Assembly (NCBI GenBank): GCA_011049795.1
Contig: DRHD01000225.1
Span: 1 to 10,248 of the forward strand
DNA: 10,248 bases
Origin: Porticoccus sp.
GTDB lineage: Bacteria > Pseudomonadota > Gammaproteobacteria > Pseudomonadales > Porticoccaceae
Direction: 5' to 3'
Shown piece by piece: positions 1 through 6,783 of the stretch. The position numbers and the translations under genes are program-made. The number at the start of each line of letters is the position of its first letter. Position 1 is the first letter of the stretch. The notes under the pieces are model-generated. The model did not search any database. It had not been told where the DNA came from and saw only the letters and a list, made by a program, of their open reading frames with translations.

Positions 1-46
1 GACTTTACTTGGTTTTGGGTGACAGTGATTTGAGTGGCAGTGAGTA

Positions 47-961
47 GTGATTAGACAGCGTACACTGAATAATATAATTCGCGCCACGGGCGTCGGGCTT
101 CACACGGGTGAAAAGGTGTACCTGACCCTGCACCCAGCGCCGGTAAATACGGGCATTATCTTCCGTCGTACCGATCTGGATCCTGTGGTCGAAATATTGG
201 CCAAGGCAGAAAATGTTGGTGAAACGACCCTGTCTACCACCCTAATGAATGGCGATGTGCGTGTTTCCACCGTGGAGCACTTGCTGTCTGCCATGGCTGG
301 ACTTGGTATCGATAACGCTATTATTGATGTTACCGCGCCTGAAGTGCCCATTATGGATGGCAGTGCGGGTCCCTTTGTATTCCTGTTGCAGTCGGCGGGT
401 ATTAAGGAGCAAGAAGAACCGAAACAATTTATTCGTATCAAACGGACTGTGACGGTAACTGACGGTGATAAAGTGGCATCCTTTAAGCCCTTTGATGGTT
501 TCAAGGTTAGCTTTTCCATTGATTTTGATCACCCTGCGTTCCATAACCGCACCCTGAAAGCCGAAGTGGATTTTTGTAGCACCTCTTTTGTGAAAGAGGT
601 CAGTCGTGCCAGAACCTTTGGTTTTATGCACGAAATTGAATACCTGAGATCCCAGGGCCTAGCTCGTGGCGGCAGTATGGATAATGCTATTGTGGTTGAC
701 GAATATCGGGTTTTAAATGAGGATGGTCTTCGTTACGAAGATGAGTTTGTAAAGCACAAAATTCTTGATGCAATAGGTGATTTGTACCTATTAGGTAATA
801 GCCTTATTGGTGAGTTTGTGGCCCATAAGTCGGGGCATGGGCTCAATAATGCGTCGTTGAGAGAGCTGATTTCCCAGAAAGATGCTTGGGAGGTGGTGAC
901 CTTTGAAAATGATGAAGATGAGGGCCCTATCTCATATATGAAGCCTTTACTCACCGTATAA
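47..961 (+). CDS. lpxC: UDP-3-O-acyl-N-acetylglucosamine deacetylase
   Basis: This enzyme is the committed step of lipid A synthesis: zinc-dependent removal of acetate from UDP-3-O-acyl-GlcNAc in the cytoplasm. The 304 residues match the usual family length and align from memory almost end to end with Pseudomonas LpxC. The zinc and catalytic residues are visible: E77-H78 in [13 protein letters not shown]237 and D241 in [16 protein letters not shown], and H264 in KSGHGLNN. The GTG at 47 is chosen because the frame has a stop at 41-43 and [19 protein letters not shown] is the conserved N terminus. No strong Shine-Dalgarno sequence precedes it. The C terminus ends in LLTV and does not resemble the E. 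coli tail recognised by FtsH (family knowledge), so proteolytic control may differ. In relatives ftsZ lies just upstream; only 46 bases are seen here. Identity is near certain. Confidence 0.98.
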   Translation: MIRQRTLNNIIRATGVGLHTGEKVYLTLHPAPVNTGIIFRRTDLDPVVEILAKAENVGETTLSTTLMNGDVRVSTVEHLLSAMAGLGIDNAIIDVTAPEVPIMDGSAGPFVFLLQSAGIKEQEEPKQFIRIKRTVTVTDGDKVASFKPFDGFKVSFSIDFDHPAFHNRTLKAEVDFCSTSFVKEVSRARTFGFMHEIEYLRSQGLARGGSMDNAIVVDEYRVLNEDGLRYEDEFVKHKILDAIGDLYLLGNSLIGEFVAHKSGHGLNNASLRELISQKDAWEVVTFENDEDEGPISYMKPLLTV

Positions 962-1017
962 TGTTGATTTGTAAATAGAGATATAAGAAAACTGTAGAGC
1001 TATAGAACGATAGAATT

Positions 1018-1938
1018 GTGAATATTATTTTTATCAGCAATCGCGAGGGCAAGTCCCGGTCTCTGACGCTCAATAATTGGGCGAAAGTGCTGCTGTCTGT
1101 GTGTTTGTTGGGGCTCCCTGTTTGCAGTGGTCTTTATCTGGGTATGCAGTTTAGTGGCGACAAGGTTAACCTGCTTGGTTCTATAGAAACAATGAAGCAA
1201 GAGTTGGCCCAGCAACAAGCTGAGCTGGAGGCTGGTCGAGAAGCTGCTCGTCAGAAGGTAGAAGCCTTAACTCTAAAGTTGGCTGCTATGCAGGCAAGAC
1301 TAGTGCGGTTGGATGCACTGGGTGAGCGGCTGACAGACATGGCTAGTCTTGATGATGGTGAATTCGATTTTAGTCAGCAGTCAGCATTGGGCGGCCCAGA
1401 GCAGGAATGGACCTCTACTTACCAGCATAGTGATTTAGAAAAGCTCTTCGCCCAGTTGCAACGCCAGTTGGAGAGCAGAGAAAGTCAACTTGAAATTCTT
1501 GAGTCCCTCATGGTTGACCGCAAGATAAAACAGCAGAGTGCTGTTACTGGTCGCCCTATTAAAAAAGGTTGGATGTCATCTGGTTTTGGTCATCGCACTG
1601 ACCCGTTTAAGGGGCACAGGGCTTGGCATAACGGTGTAGATTTTGCCGGGAAGGATGGATCCGATATTGTTTCAGTGGCTTCAGGCGTGGTCACGTGGTC
1701 TGGTGATAGGAACGGCTATGGTCAAATGCTTGAATTGGACCACGGTGAGGGCTATATCACCCGTTACGCTCACAATAAGAAAAACCTAGTTAACGTAGGC
1801 GATACCGTTAAGAAAGGTGAAGTCATTGGTCTTATGGGTAGTAGTGGTCGTTCCACAGGACCCCATGTACATTTTGAAGTCTACAAAAACGGTCGCGCCG
1901 TTGACCCTGCCAGTTATATCCGACGTACTATCCGATAA
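1018..1938 (+). CDS. Membrane-anchored M23 family (LytM-type) metallopeptidase
   Basis: This is a predicted periplasmic peptidoglycan endopeptidase, or an amidase activator of that fold, of 306 residues. The N terminus is short and basic, followed by one hydrophobic segment at about 22-44, which I read as a signal anchor. Residues about 55-105 and 138-172 are rich in Q, E, L and A and look like coiled coil. The M23 domain spans about 185-300, with H204 and D208 in HNGVDFAG, H252, and H283/H285 in GPHVHFEV. All metal and catalytic positions are present, so it is probably active and not a degenerate EnvC/NlpD-type activator. The GTG at 1018 is the only plausible start, because a stop lies in frame at 1003-1005. 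No clear ribosome binding site is seen. It sits where E. coli has secM, between lpxC and secA. The physiological substrate is unknown. Confidence 0.93.
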   Translation: MNIIFISNREGKSRSLTLNNWAKVLLSVCLLGLPVCSGLYLGMQFSGDKVNLLGSIETMKQELAQQQAELEAGREAARQKVEALTLKLAAMQARLVRLDALGERLTDMASLDDGEFDFSQQSALGGPEQEWTSTYQHSDLEKLFAQLQRQLESRESQLEILESLMVDRKIKQQSAVTGRPIKKGWMSSGFGHRTDPFKGHRAWHNGVDFAGKDGSDIVSVASGVVTWSGDRNGYGQMLELDHGEGYITRYAHNKKNLVNVGDTVKKGEVIGLMGSSGRSTGPHVHFEVYKNGRAVDPASYIRRTIR

Positions 1939-1970
1939 TCTCTAAGTAATAACCTCTTTTCTCTTTTCGT

Positions 1971-1984
1971 AGGGGCTAGCCCCT
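1971..1984 (+). promoter_or_regulatory. Short hairpin in the secA leader
   Basis: AGGGG and CCCCT form a perfect 5-bp stem around a CTAG tetraloop; the 12-base core is a perfect palindrome. It lies 32 bases after the M23 stop codon and 25 bases before the secA ATG. No T-run follows, so it is not an intrinsic terminator. It may be part of a folded leader that controls secA translation or mRNA stability. The structure is seen directly; the role is inference. Confidence 0.35.
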
Positions 1985-1999
1985 TGTCAGCTATCTTTT

Positions 2000-2002
2000 G
2001 GA
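2000..2002 (+). promoter_or_regulatory. secA ribosome binding site
   Basis: GGA lies seven bases upstream of the ATG at 2010. This supports that ATG over the in-frame TTG at 1998, which itself overlaps the site. The surrounding TTGGAT (1998-2003) can pair with ATCCGA at the end of the M23 gene (1930-1935). Confidence 0.6.
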
Positions 2003-2009
2003 TCGACCA

Positions 2010-4706
2010 ATGAAATTGTTAACAAAATTGTTTGGCAGTAAAAATGACCGTGAAATCAAGCGGATGCGAAAAATAGTTAAGAAAATCAATGATTTGGAAG
2101 AAGGGATTGCCCTGCTTTCGGATGAAGAATTAAAGTCAAAAACAGATCAGTTTAAGCAGCGTCACCAAGAGGGTGAAACTTTGGATCAGCTGCTACCTGA
2201 AGCATTTGCCACCGTGCGAGAGGCCGCCAAACGCAGCCTGGGTCTACGTCATTTTGATATGCAGCTGGTGGGTGGGATGACCCTCCATGAAGGGCAAATT
2301 TCCGAGATGCGAACAGGTGAGGGTAAAACGCTGGTAGCCACCCTTTCAGCCTATCTCAATGCGCTTACTGGCGAAGGTGTTCATATTGTGACGGTCAATG
2401 AATACCTGGCCAATCGTGATGCTTTATGGATGTCACCTGTGTATGAGTTTCTCGGTATGCGAGCAGATGTGATTCTGTCCAGGCAGCCTGCTGAGGAAAA
2501 GCACCGAGCCTATCAGGCTGATATTACCTATGGCACCAATAATGAGTTTGGTTTTGACTACCTCCGCGACAATATGGTGATGAGTCTGGATGATAAGGTT
2601 CAGCGAGGGCTGACCTACGCGATTGTTGATGAAGTGGATTCCATCTTGATTGACGAGGCGCGGACCCCGCTCGTTATCTCGGGGGCAGCGGAAGACAGTT
2701 CAGCCCTGTATCAGCGTATGAATAAGTTGATCCCCTCCTTGAATCCTCATAGTGAGGAAAGTCCTGGTGATTATATTATTGATGAAAAGACGCGTCAGGT
2801 AGAGCTTACAGAGGAAGGGCACCAGAAAGTAGAGTCTTTGCTTGAAAGTGAGGGCTTACTTCAGGAAGGGAATAGCCTCTATAACGCGACGAATCTCGGG
2901 CTGCTGCACCATGTGCAGTCTGCGTTGAAAGCACATTATTTATTCACCAAAGATGTGGAATACATTGTTCAGGAAGGACAGGTTGTATTGATTGATGAGC
3001 ATACGGGCCGGACCATGTCAGGTCGTCGTTTGTCCGAAGGCTTACATCAGGCTATCGAAGCGAAGGAAGGCGTCCATATTCAGAGTGAGAGTCAGACGCT
3101 GGCATCGACCACGTTCCAGAACTATTTCCGCCAATATCAGAAGCTGGCGGGTATGACGGGTACCGCTGATACAGAGGCTTATGAGTTTCATCAGATCTAT
3201 GGCTTGCCAGTGGTTGTCATTCCAACGAACCAGCCAGTAGCCAGAAATGATCTCAATGATTTGATCTACCTGACAACAGATGAAAAGTTTGATGCAGTGG
3301 TGGTGGATATCAAGTCCTCTATTGAGAAAAATGCACCCGTTCTAGTGGGTGCAGCGACCATTGAGTCTTCTGAAATCATGTCTGCACGATTAGATGCGGC
3401 CAAAATCCCACACCAAGTACTGAATGCCAAGTTTCACGAAAAAGAAGCACAAATTATTGCTCAAGCTGGCAGGCCAGGTACGGTAACCATTGCCACAAAT
3501 ATGGCGGGTCGTGGTACAGATATTGTGTTGGGAGGTAATTGGGAGGTTGAAGTGGCCTCTATGGATAACCCATCTGAAGCCAAGATACAGCTTGTTAAGG
3601 ATGAATGGCAAAAGCGCCATGATCAGGTGATTTCGGCAGGTGGGCTACATATTCTGTGTACCGAGCGACATGAATCACGCCGCATTGATAATCAGTTACG
3701 TGGTCGTGCTGGTCGACAGGGTGATCCGGGGGTTTCTCGCTTTTATCTGTCATTGGAAGACCCTTTGATGCGGTTGTTTGCTTCGGACCGGGTGAAGAAC
3801 ATGATGCGCGCGCTGGGGATGGAGAATGGTGAAGCGATTGAGCACCGGATGGTGACCAACGCGATCGAAAAAGCTCAACGCAAGGTGGAAGGACGCAACT
3901 TTGATATGCGTAAAAGCTTGCTGGAATATGATGATGTAGCCAATGACCAGAGGCAAGTAGTCTATCAGCAACGCAATGATTTGCTGTCAGCGGACGATAT
4001 TGGTGATGTGATAGCTAATGTGAGAGATGATGTGGTCAATACGTCTATTAGTTATTACATTCCGCTTCAGAGTTTGGCTGAGCAGTGGGATATTGCTGGC
4101 TTGGAGGAGTATCTGGTAGCAGAGTTTGGTTTGAAATTACCGCTACAAGAATGGTTGGAAGCAGACGAGCGTTTGAATGAGGATGGGCTGAAAGATCGGA
4201 TTCAGCAGGGCATGAATGAGGCTTATGAGAAAAAATCTGAAGATATTGGCTCAGATATGCGCATCATAGAAAAGCAGGTGATGTTGCAGGTAGTCGATAC
4301 TCTTTGGAAAGAACACCTCTCTAATATGGATCACTTGCGTCAAGGTATCGGGTTGCGTGCCTATGCTCAGAAAAACCCCCGGCAAGAGTATAAGCGAGAG
4401 TCCTTCGAGTTGTTTCAGCAAATGTTGGAAAATATTAAGCTTGAGACTATTCGCTTTCTCAGTCGGGTTCAGGTGCGCAGTCGAGAAGAAGCTGAAGAGC
4501 TTGAGCGTCAGCAGCGAGAGGCCCAGCAACAACAGCAGTTACAAATGCAGCACGATGAAGTGTCAGCTATTGGTAATGGTGGTGAGAAACCTGCCCCGCA
4601 AGTTGATCAGCCTTTCGTCAGGAGGGCTAAGAAGGTGGGGAGAAATGACCCCTGTCCTTGTGGCAGCGAGAAGAAATTTAAGCAGTGTCATGGCCGCCTT
4701 TCTTAA
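2010..4706 (+). CDS. secA: Preprotein translocase ATPase SecA
   Basis: SecA is the ATP-driven motor that pushes unfolded preproteins through SecYEG. From ATG 2010 it has 898 residues, close to the E. coli length; [11 protein letters not shown] matches the family N terminus, and the in-frame TTG at 1998 would add only four residues. Visible parts in order: Walker A MRTGEGKT (about 100-107), [15 protein letters not shown] (175-189), Walker [14 protein letters not shown] (206-218), the preprotein crosslinking domain (about 220-370), [12 protein letters not shown] (382-393), [14 protein letters not shown] (496-509), the arginine-finger region [13 protein letters not shown] (562-574), then the helical scaffold and wing. 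A Q-rich linker leads to the C-terminal zinc motif with C882, C884, C893 and H894, which binds SecB. No key residue is missing. The upstream gene encodes a membrane-anchored exported protein, suggesting a possible secretion-linked control. Confidence 0.99.
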   Translation: MKLLTKLFGSKNDREIKRMRKIVKKINDLEEGIALLSDEELKSKTDQFKQRHQEGETLDQLLPEAFATVREAAKRSLGLRHFDMQLVGGMTLHEGQISEMRTGEGKTLVATLSAYLNALTGEGVHIVTVNEYLANRDALWMSPVYEFLGMRADVILSRQPAEEKHRAYQADITYGTNNEFGFDYLRDNMVMSLDDKVQRGLTYAIVDEVDSILIDEARTPLVISGAAEDSSALYQRMNKLIPSLNPHSEESPGDYIIDEKTRQVELTEEGHQKVESLLESEGLLQEGNSLYNATNLGLLHHVQSALKAHYLFTKDVEYIVQEGQVVLIDEHTGRTMSGRRLSEGLHQAIEAKEGVHIQSESQTLASTTFQNYFRQYQKLAGMTGTADTEAYEFHQIYGLPVVVIPTNQPVARNDLNDLIYLTTDEKFDAVVVDIKSSIEKNAPVLVGAATIESSEIMSARLDAAKIPHQVLNAKFHEKEAQIIAQAGRPGTVTIATNMAGRGTDIVLGGNWEVEVASMDNPSEAKIQLVKDEWQKRHDQVISAGGLHILCTERHESRRIDNQLRGRAGRQGDPGVSRFYLSLEDPLMRLFASDRVKNMMRALGMENGEAIEHRMVTNAIEKAQRKVEGRNFDMRKSLLEYDDVANDQRQVVYQQRNDLLSADDIGDVIANVRDDVVNTSISYYIPLQSLAEQWDIAGLEEYLVAEFGLKLPLQEWLEADERLNEDGLKDRIQQGMNEAYEKKSEDIGSDMRIIEKQVMLQVVDTLWKEHLSNMDHLRQGIGLRAYAQKNPRQEYKRESFELFQQMLENIKLETIRFLSRVQVRSREEAEELERQQREAQQQQQLQMQHDEVSAIGNGGEKPAPQVDQPFVRRAKKVGRNDPCPCGSEKKFKQCHGRLS

Positions 4707-4719
4707 GGCCGTCTTTTTT
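4692..4719 (+). terminator. Intrinsic terminator overlapping the secA stop codon
   Basis: GCCTT (4696-4700) pairs with AAGGC (4705-4709) across a TCTT loop. The stem continues past one C-C mismatch with three more pairs (4692-4694 with 4711-4713, one of them G-U), and six T residues follow at 4714-4719. The final secA codons and the TAA at 4704-4706 form part of the stem and loop. The structure is seen directly; termination strength is inferred. It would partly insulate argJ-mutT from secA transcription. Confidence 0.7.
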
Positions 4720-4738
4720 AGAACAAGGTTGTTTGAGT

Positions 4739-4759
4739 GAAGGCACATAAACGGCCTTC
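4739..4759 (+). promoter_or_regulatory. Inverted repeat in the argJ leader
   Basis: GAAGGC (4739-4744) and GCCTTC (4754-4759) form a perfect 6-bp stem with a 9-base loop, extendable by two G-U pairs. No T-run follows. CGGCCTT (4752-4758) is also complementary to AAGGCCG (4705-4711) in the upstream terminator, so two folds compete. I found no convincing sigma-70 promoter in 4720-4783. The role is unknown. Confidence 0.35.
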
Positions 4760-4783
4760 GTCAATAGAGGCAGAGATATCGTA

Positions 4784-6001
4784 ATGGCTGTTGGTAAAGA
4801 CAGTTTCCCCAAAATGTATCCAGTACCTGGTTTTAAATTAGGTGCGGCTAGTGCGGGAATCAAGACGCCGGGTCGGAAGGATCTGGTGGTGATGGAAATT
4901 ACCGAAGGTGGTGCCATTGCTGGTGTTTTCACAAAAAATGCTTTTTGTGCGGCACCGGTTCAGCTGACTAAAGCGCACCTCGCTATTACGCGCCCCCGTT
5001 ATTTGGTGACCAATACAGGGAATGCCAATGCTGGAACGGGTGAATCTGGTAGGGAAAATGCGAGAGTAGTCTGTCAGGCCATGGGGCGAGTTGCTGGGAT
5101 AGCAGGGGAGGCCATATTGCCTTTTTCTACAGGGGTTATTGGTGAACCATTACCCGTGGAGAAAATTATTACAGCATTACCTATGGCTTTTTCCGCGTTA
5201 TCTGAATCTGGTTGGCAAGACGCAGCGCACGGTATTCTCACGACAGATACCCGGCCTAAAGGCGCCAGTGTGCAGCTCACTCTGGCGGGTAAAACTGTCA
5301 CTATTACAGGCATTTCCAAAGGCTCGGGAATGATTAAGCCTAATATGGCAACGATGTTGGCTTATGTGGCCACCGATGCCGCATTGGAGCAGACCATGTT
5401 GCAGGCACTGGTGAATGATGCTGTGAATGCATCGTTTAACCGAATCACTGTAGATGGTGATACTTCTACCAATGACTGCGCAATGTTAGTGGCTACAGGT
5501 GCTTCTGGGGTCAACGTCGATGAGTTGCCTGCGGAGGAACAGGCAAGCTTTAAGTCTGCACTCATAGATATTTTTATCTCTCTGGCGCAACAGATTGTTC
5601 AGGATGGTGAGGGTGCTACTAAATTTGTGACTGTGAATGTAACGGGCGGTGCTGATAGTTCAGAATGCTTGAGCGTGGCATATACCGTGGCAGAGTCTCC
5701 GCTCGTTAAAACAGCATTGTTCGCTTCGGACCCTAATTGGGGGAGAATCCTTGCTGCAATTGGTCGTGCGGATGTGCCCGATTTGGATGTAGACGCTGTT
5801 CAAGTCTATCTGGGCGACGTGCTGATCGCAGAGCAAGGTGGCAGGGCTGGTAGCTATACCGAGGCGCATGGTCAGGCTGTGATGGATCAGGACGAGATAT
5901 GTATTCGAATCCTCCTTAACCGCGGTGATGTTAGCGAGACAATTTGGACCACAGATTTGTCTTACGACTATGTAAAAATTAATGCGGAATACCGGACCTG
6001 A
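4784..6001 (+). CDS. argJ: Glutamate N-acetyltransferase / ornithine acetyltransferase ArgJ
   Basis: ArgJ transfers the acetyl group from N-acetylornithine to glutamate in the cyclic arginine pathway; bifunctional members also use acetyl-CoA. Sequence alone does not decide which type this is. The 405 residues are typical. The protein is made as a precursor that cuts itself before the catalytic threonine of KGSGMIKPNMATML, here between A189 and T190, giving alpha and beta chains. The oxyanion-hole segment FSTGVIGE has T116-G117, TDTRPKG (154-160) and DGDTSTND (224-231) are conserved, and the C terminus ends in the substrate-binding NAEYRT (N400, T405). ATG 4784 follows purine-rich AGAGG/GAGA elements. 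The stop codon shares its last base with the mutT start. E. coli has no argJ at this place, but some pseudomonads do. No frameshift or lost residue is seen. Confidence 0.97.
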   Translation: MAVGKDSFPKMYPVPGFKLGAASAGIKTPGRKDLVVMEITEGGAIAGVFTKNAFCAAPVQLTKAHLAITRPRYLVTNTGNANAGTGESGRENARVVCQAMGRVAGIAGEAILPFSTGVIGEPLPVEKIITALPMAFSALSESGWQDAAHGILTTDTRPKGASVQLTLAGKTVTITGISKGSGMIKPNMATMLAYVATDAALEQTMLQALVNDAVNASFNRITVDGDTSTNDCAMLVATGASGVNVDELPAEEQASFKSALIDIFISLAQQIVQDGEGATKFVTVNVTGGADSSECLSVAYTVAESPLVKTALFASDPNWGRILAAIGRADVPDLDVDAVQVYLGDVLIAEQGGRAGSYTEAHGQAVMDQDEICIRILLNRGDVSETIWTTDLSYDYVKINAEYRT

Positions 6002-6399
6002 TGATACCCATTCATGTGGCTGCGGCAGTCATTGTTGGAGAGAATGGTAAAATTCTGATAGCCCGGCGACCTGATCATGTGCATAAGGGTGGCCTCTGGG
6101 AATTTCCTGGCGGTAAAGTGGAAGAGGGGGAGATTGTCCGAGTTGCTCTGGCCCGTGAGCTGGAGGAAGAGTTGGCTATTAGTGTGATAGGGGCCGAACC
6201 ACTACTCAATATTCACCATGTGTATACGGAAAAAACTGTTCTGCTCGACGTATGGAAGGTCACTAAATTTTCTGGTGATCCGAGAGGGAATGAGGGGCAG
6301 GAAATCGCTTGGGTGGCAGTTGATCAGCTGGAGGAATATCAATTTCCAGAAGCTAATCAGCCTATTATCGATATGCTTAAGTCTCAGTCTAATCTTTAA
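6001..6399 (+). CDS. mutT: 8-oxo-dGTP diphosphatase MutT (Nudix hydrolase)
   Basis: MutT hydrolyses 8-oxo-dGTP to the monophosphate and so prevents A:T to C:G transversions. The 132 residues are close to E. coli MutT (129). The Nudix box runs from G38 to I60 with E44 and the R52-E53-L54-E55-E56-E57 helix; one deviation is A59 where the consensus has glycine. Positions used by E. coli MutT fall at the same numbers: F35 in EFPGG, metal ligands E53, E56 and E57, E98 in NEGQ, and N119, which recognises the 8-oxoguanine base. That argues for true MutT and not a generic Nudix enzyme. The ATG overlaps the argJ stop (TGATG), pointing to translational coupling. Unlike the Pseudomonas homologue as I recall it, there is no C-terminal thiamine-phosphate-synthase-like domain. 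Confidence 0.94.
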   Translation: MIPIHVAAAVIVGENGKILIARRPDHVHKGGLWEFPGGKVEEGEIVRVALARELEEELAISVIGAEPLLNIHHVYTEKTVLLDVWKVTKFSGDPRGNEGQEIAWVAVDQLEEYQFPEANQPIIDMLKSQSNL

Positions 6400-6466
6400 A
6401 CGTGTAACCAGATATCTGATAGTTTGTCATAAGTCATCGATGTAGAAGCTTATATAGAGTGTTTGG

Positions 6467-6673
6467 TTAATGCTGAATTATGTCTTCATCATCCAAGGCG
6501 TCTTGTATGGCTGGGGCACCGGGGATACTGAAGTTTTCTGATGCCCAATCACCAAAATCCACTTGTTGGCAGCGCTTGGAGCAAAATGGCCTGTAAGGCG
6601 ATTGTTCTCCCCAGGCTACAGGTTTTTTACAGGTAGGGCAGTTAACCGTAGTGGTCGTTTTCTGTGTATTCAT
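6467..6673 (-). CDS. yacG: DNA gyrase inhibitor / zinc-binding protein YacG
   Basis: YacG is a 68-residue zinc protein; E. coli YacG binds the GyrB C-terminal region and inhibits supercoiling (family knowledge). Four zinc ligands are seen: C12 and C15 in NCPTCKKPV, and C31 and C35 in RPFCSKRCQ. The signature [15 protein letters not shown] follows, and the acidic tail DDEDIIQH is also typical. The length is normal. It is the last gene of the leftward block, 87 bases after coaE, and faces mutT tail to tail across 67 bases. The start at 6673 has only AGCAGA followed by an A-run upstream, a poor ribosome binding site. zapD, which lies between yacG and coaE in E. coli, is absent. Confidence 0.95.
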   Translation of the reverse strand: MNTQKTTTTVNCPTCKKPVAWGEQSPYRPFCSKRCQQVDFGDWASENFSIPGAPAIQDALDDEDIIQH

Positions 6674-6708
6674 TTTTTATCTGCTGTATGTTTCTGGTCT
6701 TGAAAGTT

Positions 6709-6738
6709 AGTCATGTTACTCATGCGTACTGCATGACT
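6709..6738. repeat. Overlapping inverted repeats upstream of yacG
   Basis: AGTCATG (6709-6715) and CATGACT (6732-6738) are perfect 7-base inverted repeats. Inside them TCATGC (6720-6725) and GCATGA (6731-6736) form a second 6-bp stem with a 5-base loop. The two hairpins share their right arm, so only one can form at a time. The repeats lie in the 87-base coaE-yacG gap. They could be an operator, an mRNA processing site or chance; no T-run marks them as a terminator. Confidence 0.35.
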
Positions 6739-6750
6739 GGAAGTGCACAT

Positions 6751-6783
6751 AAGGACGGTTTTACGTGCCCGCCCTTTTTTTTT
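6751..6783 (+). terminator. Rightward intrinsic terminator inside the 3' end of coaE
   Basis: Read on the plus strand, AAGGACGG (6751-6758) pairs with CCGCCCTT (6769-6776) with one A-C mismatch and a 10-base loop. The remaining seven residues of a nine-T run (6775-6783) follow directly. This is the standard layout for stopping rightward transcripts, here those running past mutT and through yacG in antisense. On the other strand the same bases encode the last codons of coaE. Structure is seen; use is inferred. Confidence 0.5.

Noticed and set aside
21..50. Repeated AGTGA/AGTGG units just before lpxC as an operator
   Set aside because: The units are only five bases long with irregular spacing, overlap the start codon and lack symmetry; this is within chance.
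961..978. Five-codon ORF overlapping the lpxC stop (TAATG)
   Set aside because: It has no ribosome binding site and is too short to distinguish from chance.
964..1006. Sigma-70 promoter upstream of the M23 gene (TTGATT, TATAAG, TATAGA)
   Set aside because: No pair of -35-like and -10-like hexamers has 16-18 base spacing.
1998..2009. TTG start for secA giving a 902-residue protein
   Set aside because: The ATG at 2010 has GGA seven bases upstream and gives the conserved [11 protein letters not shown] start, while the TTG overlaps that ribosome binding site.
4729..4761. Sigma-70 promoter upstream of argJ (TTGTTT with CATAAA)
   Set aside because: The spacing is 10 bases, and no -10-like hexamer is found at the correct distance.
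6409..6442. Palindromes CAGATATCTG and CATCGATG between mutT and yacG as a bidirectional terminator
   Set aside because: They are short, AT-rich and not followed by T-runs on either strand.
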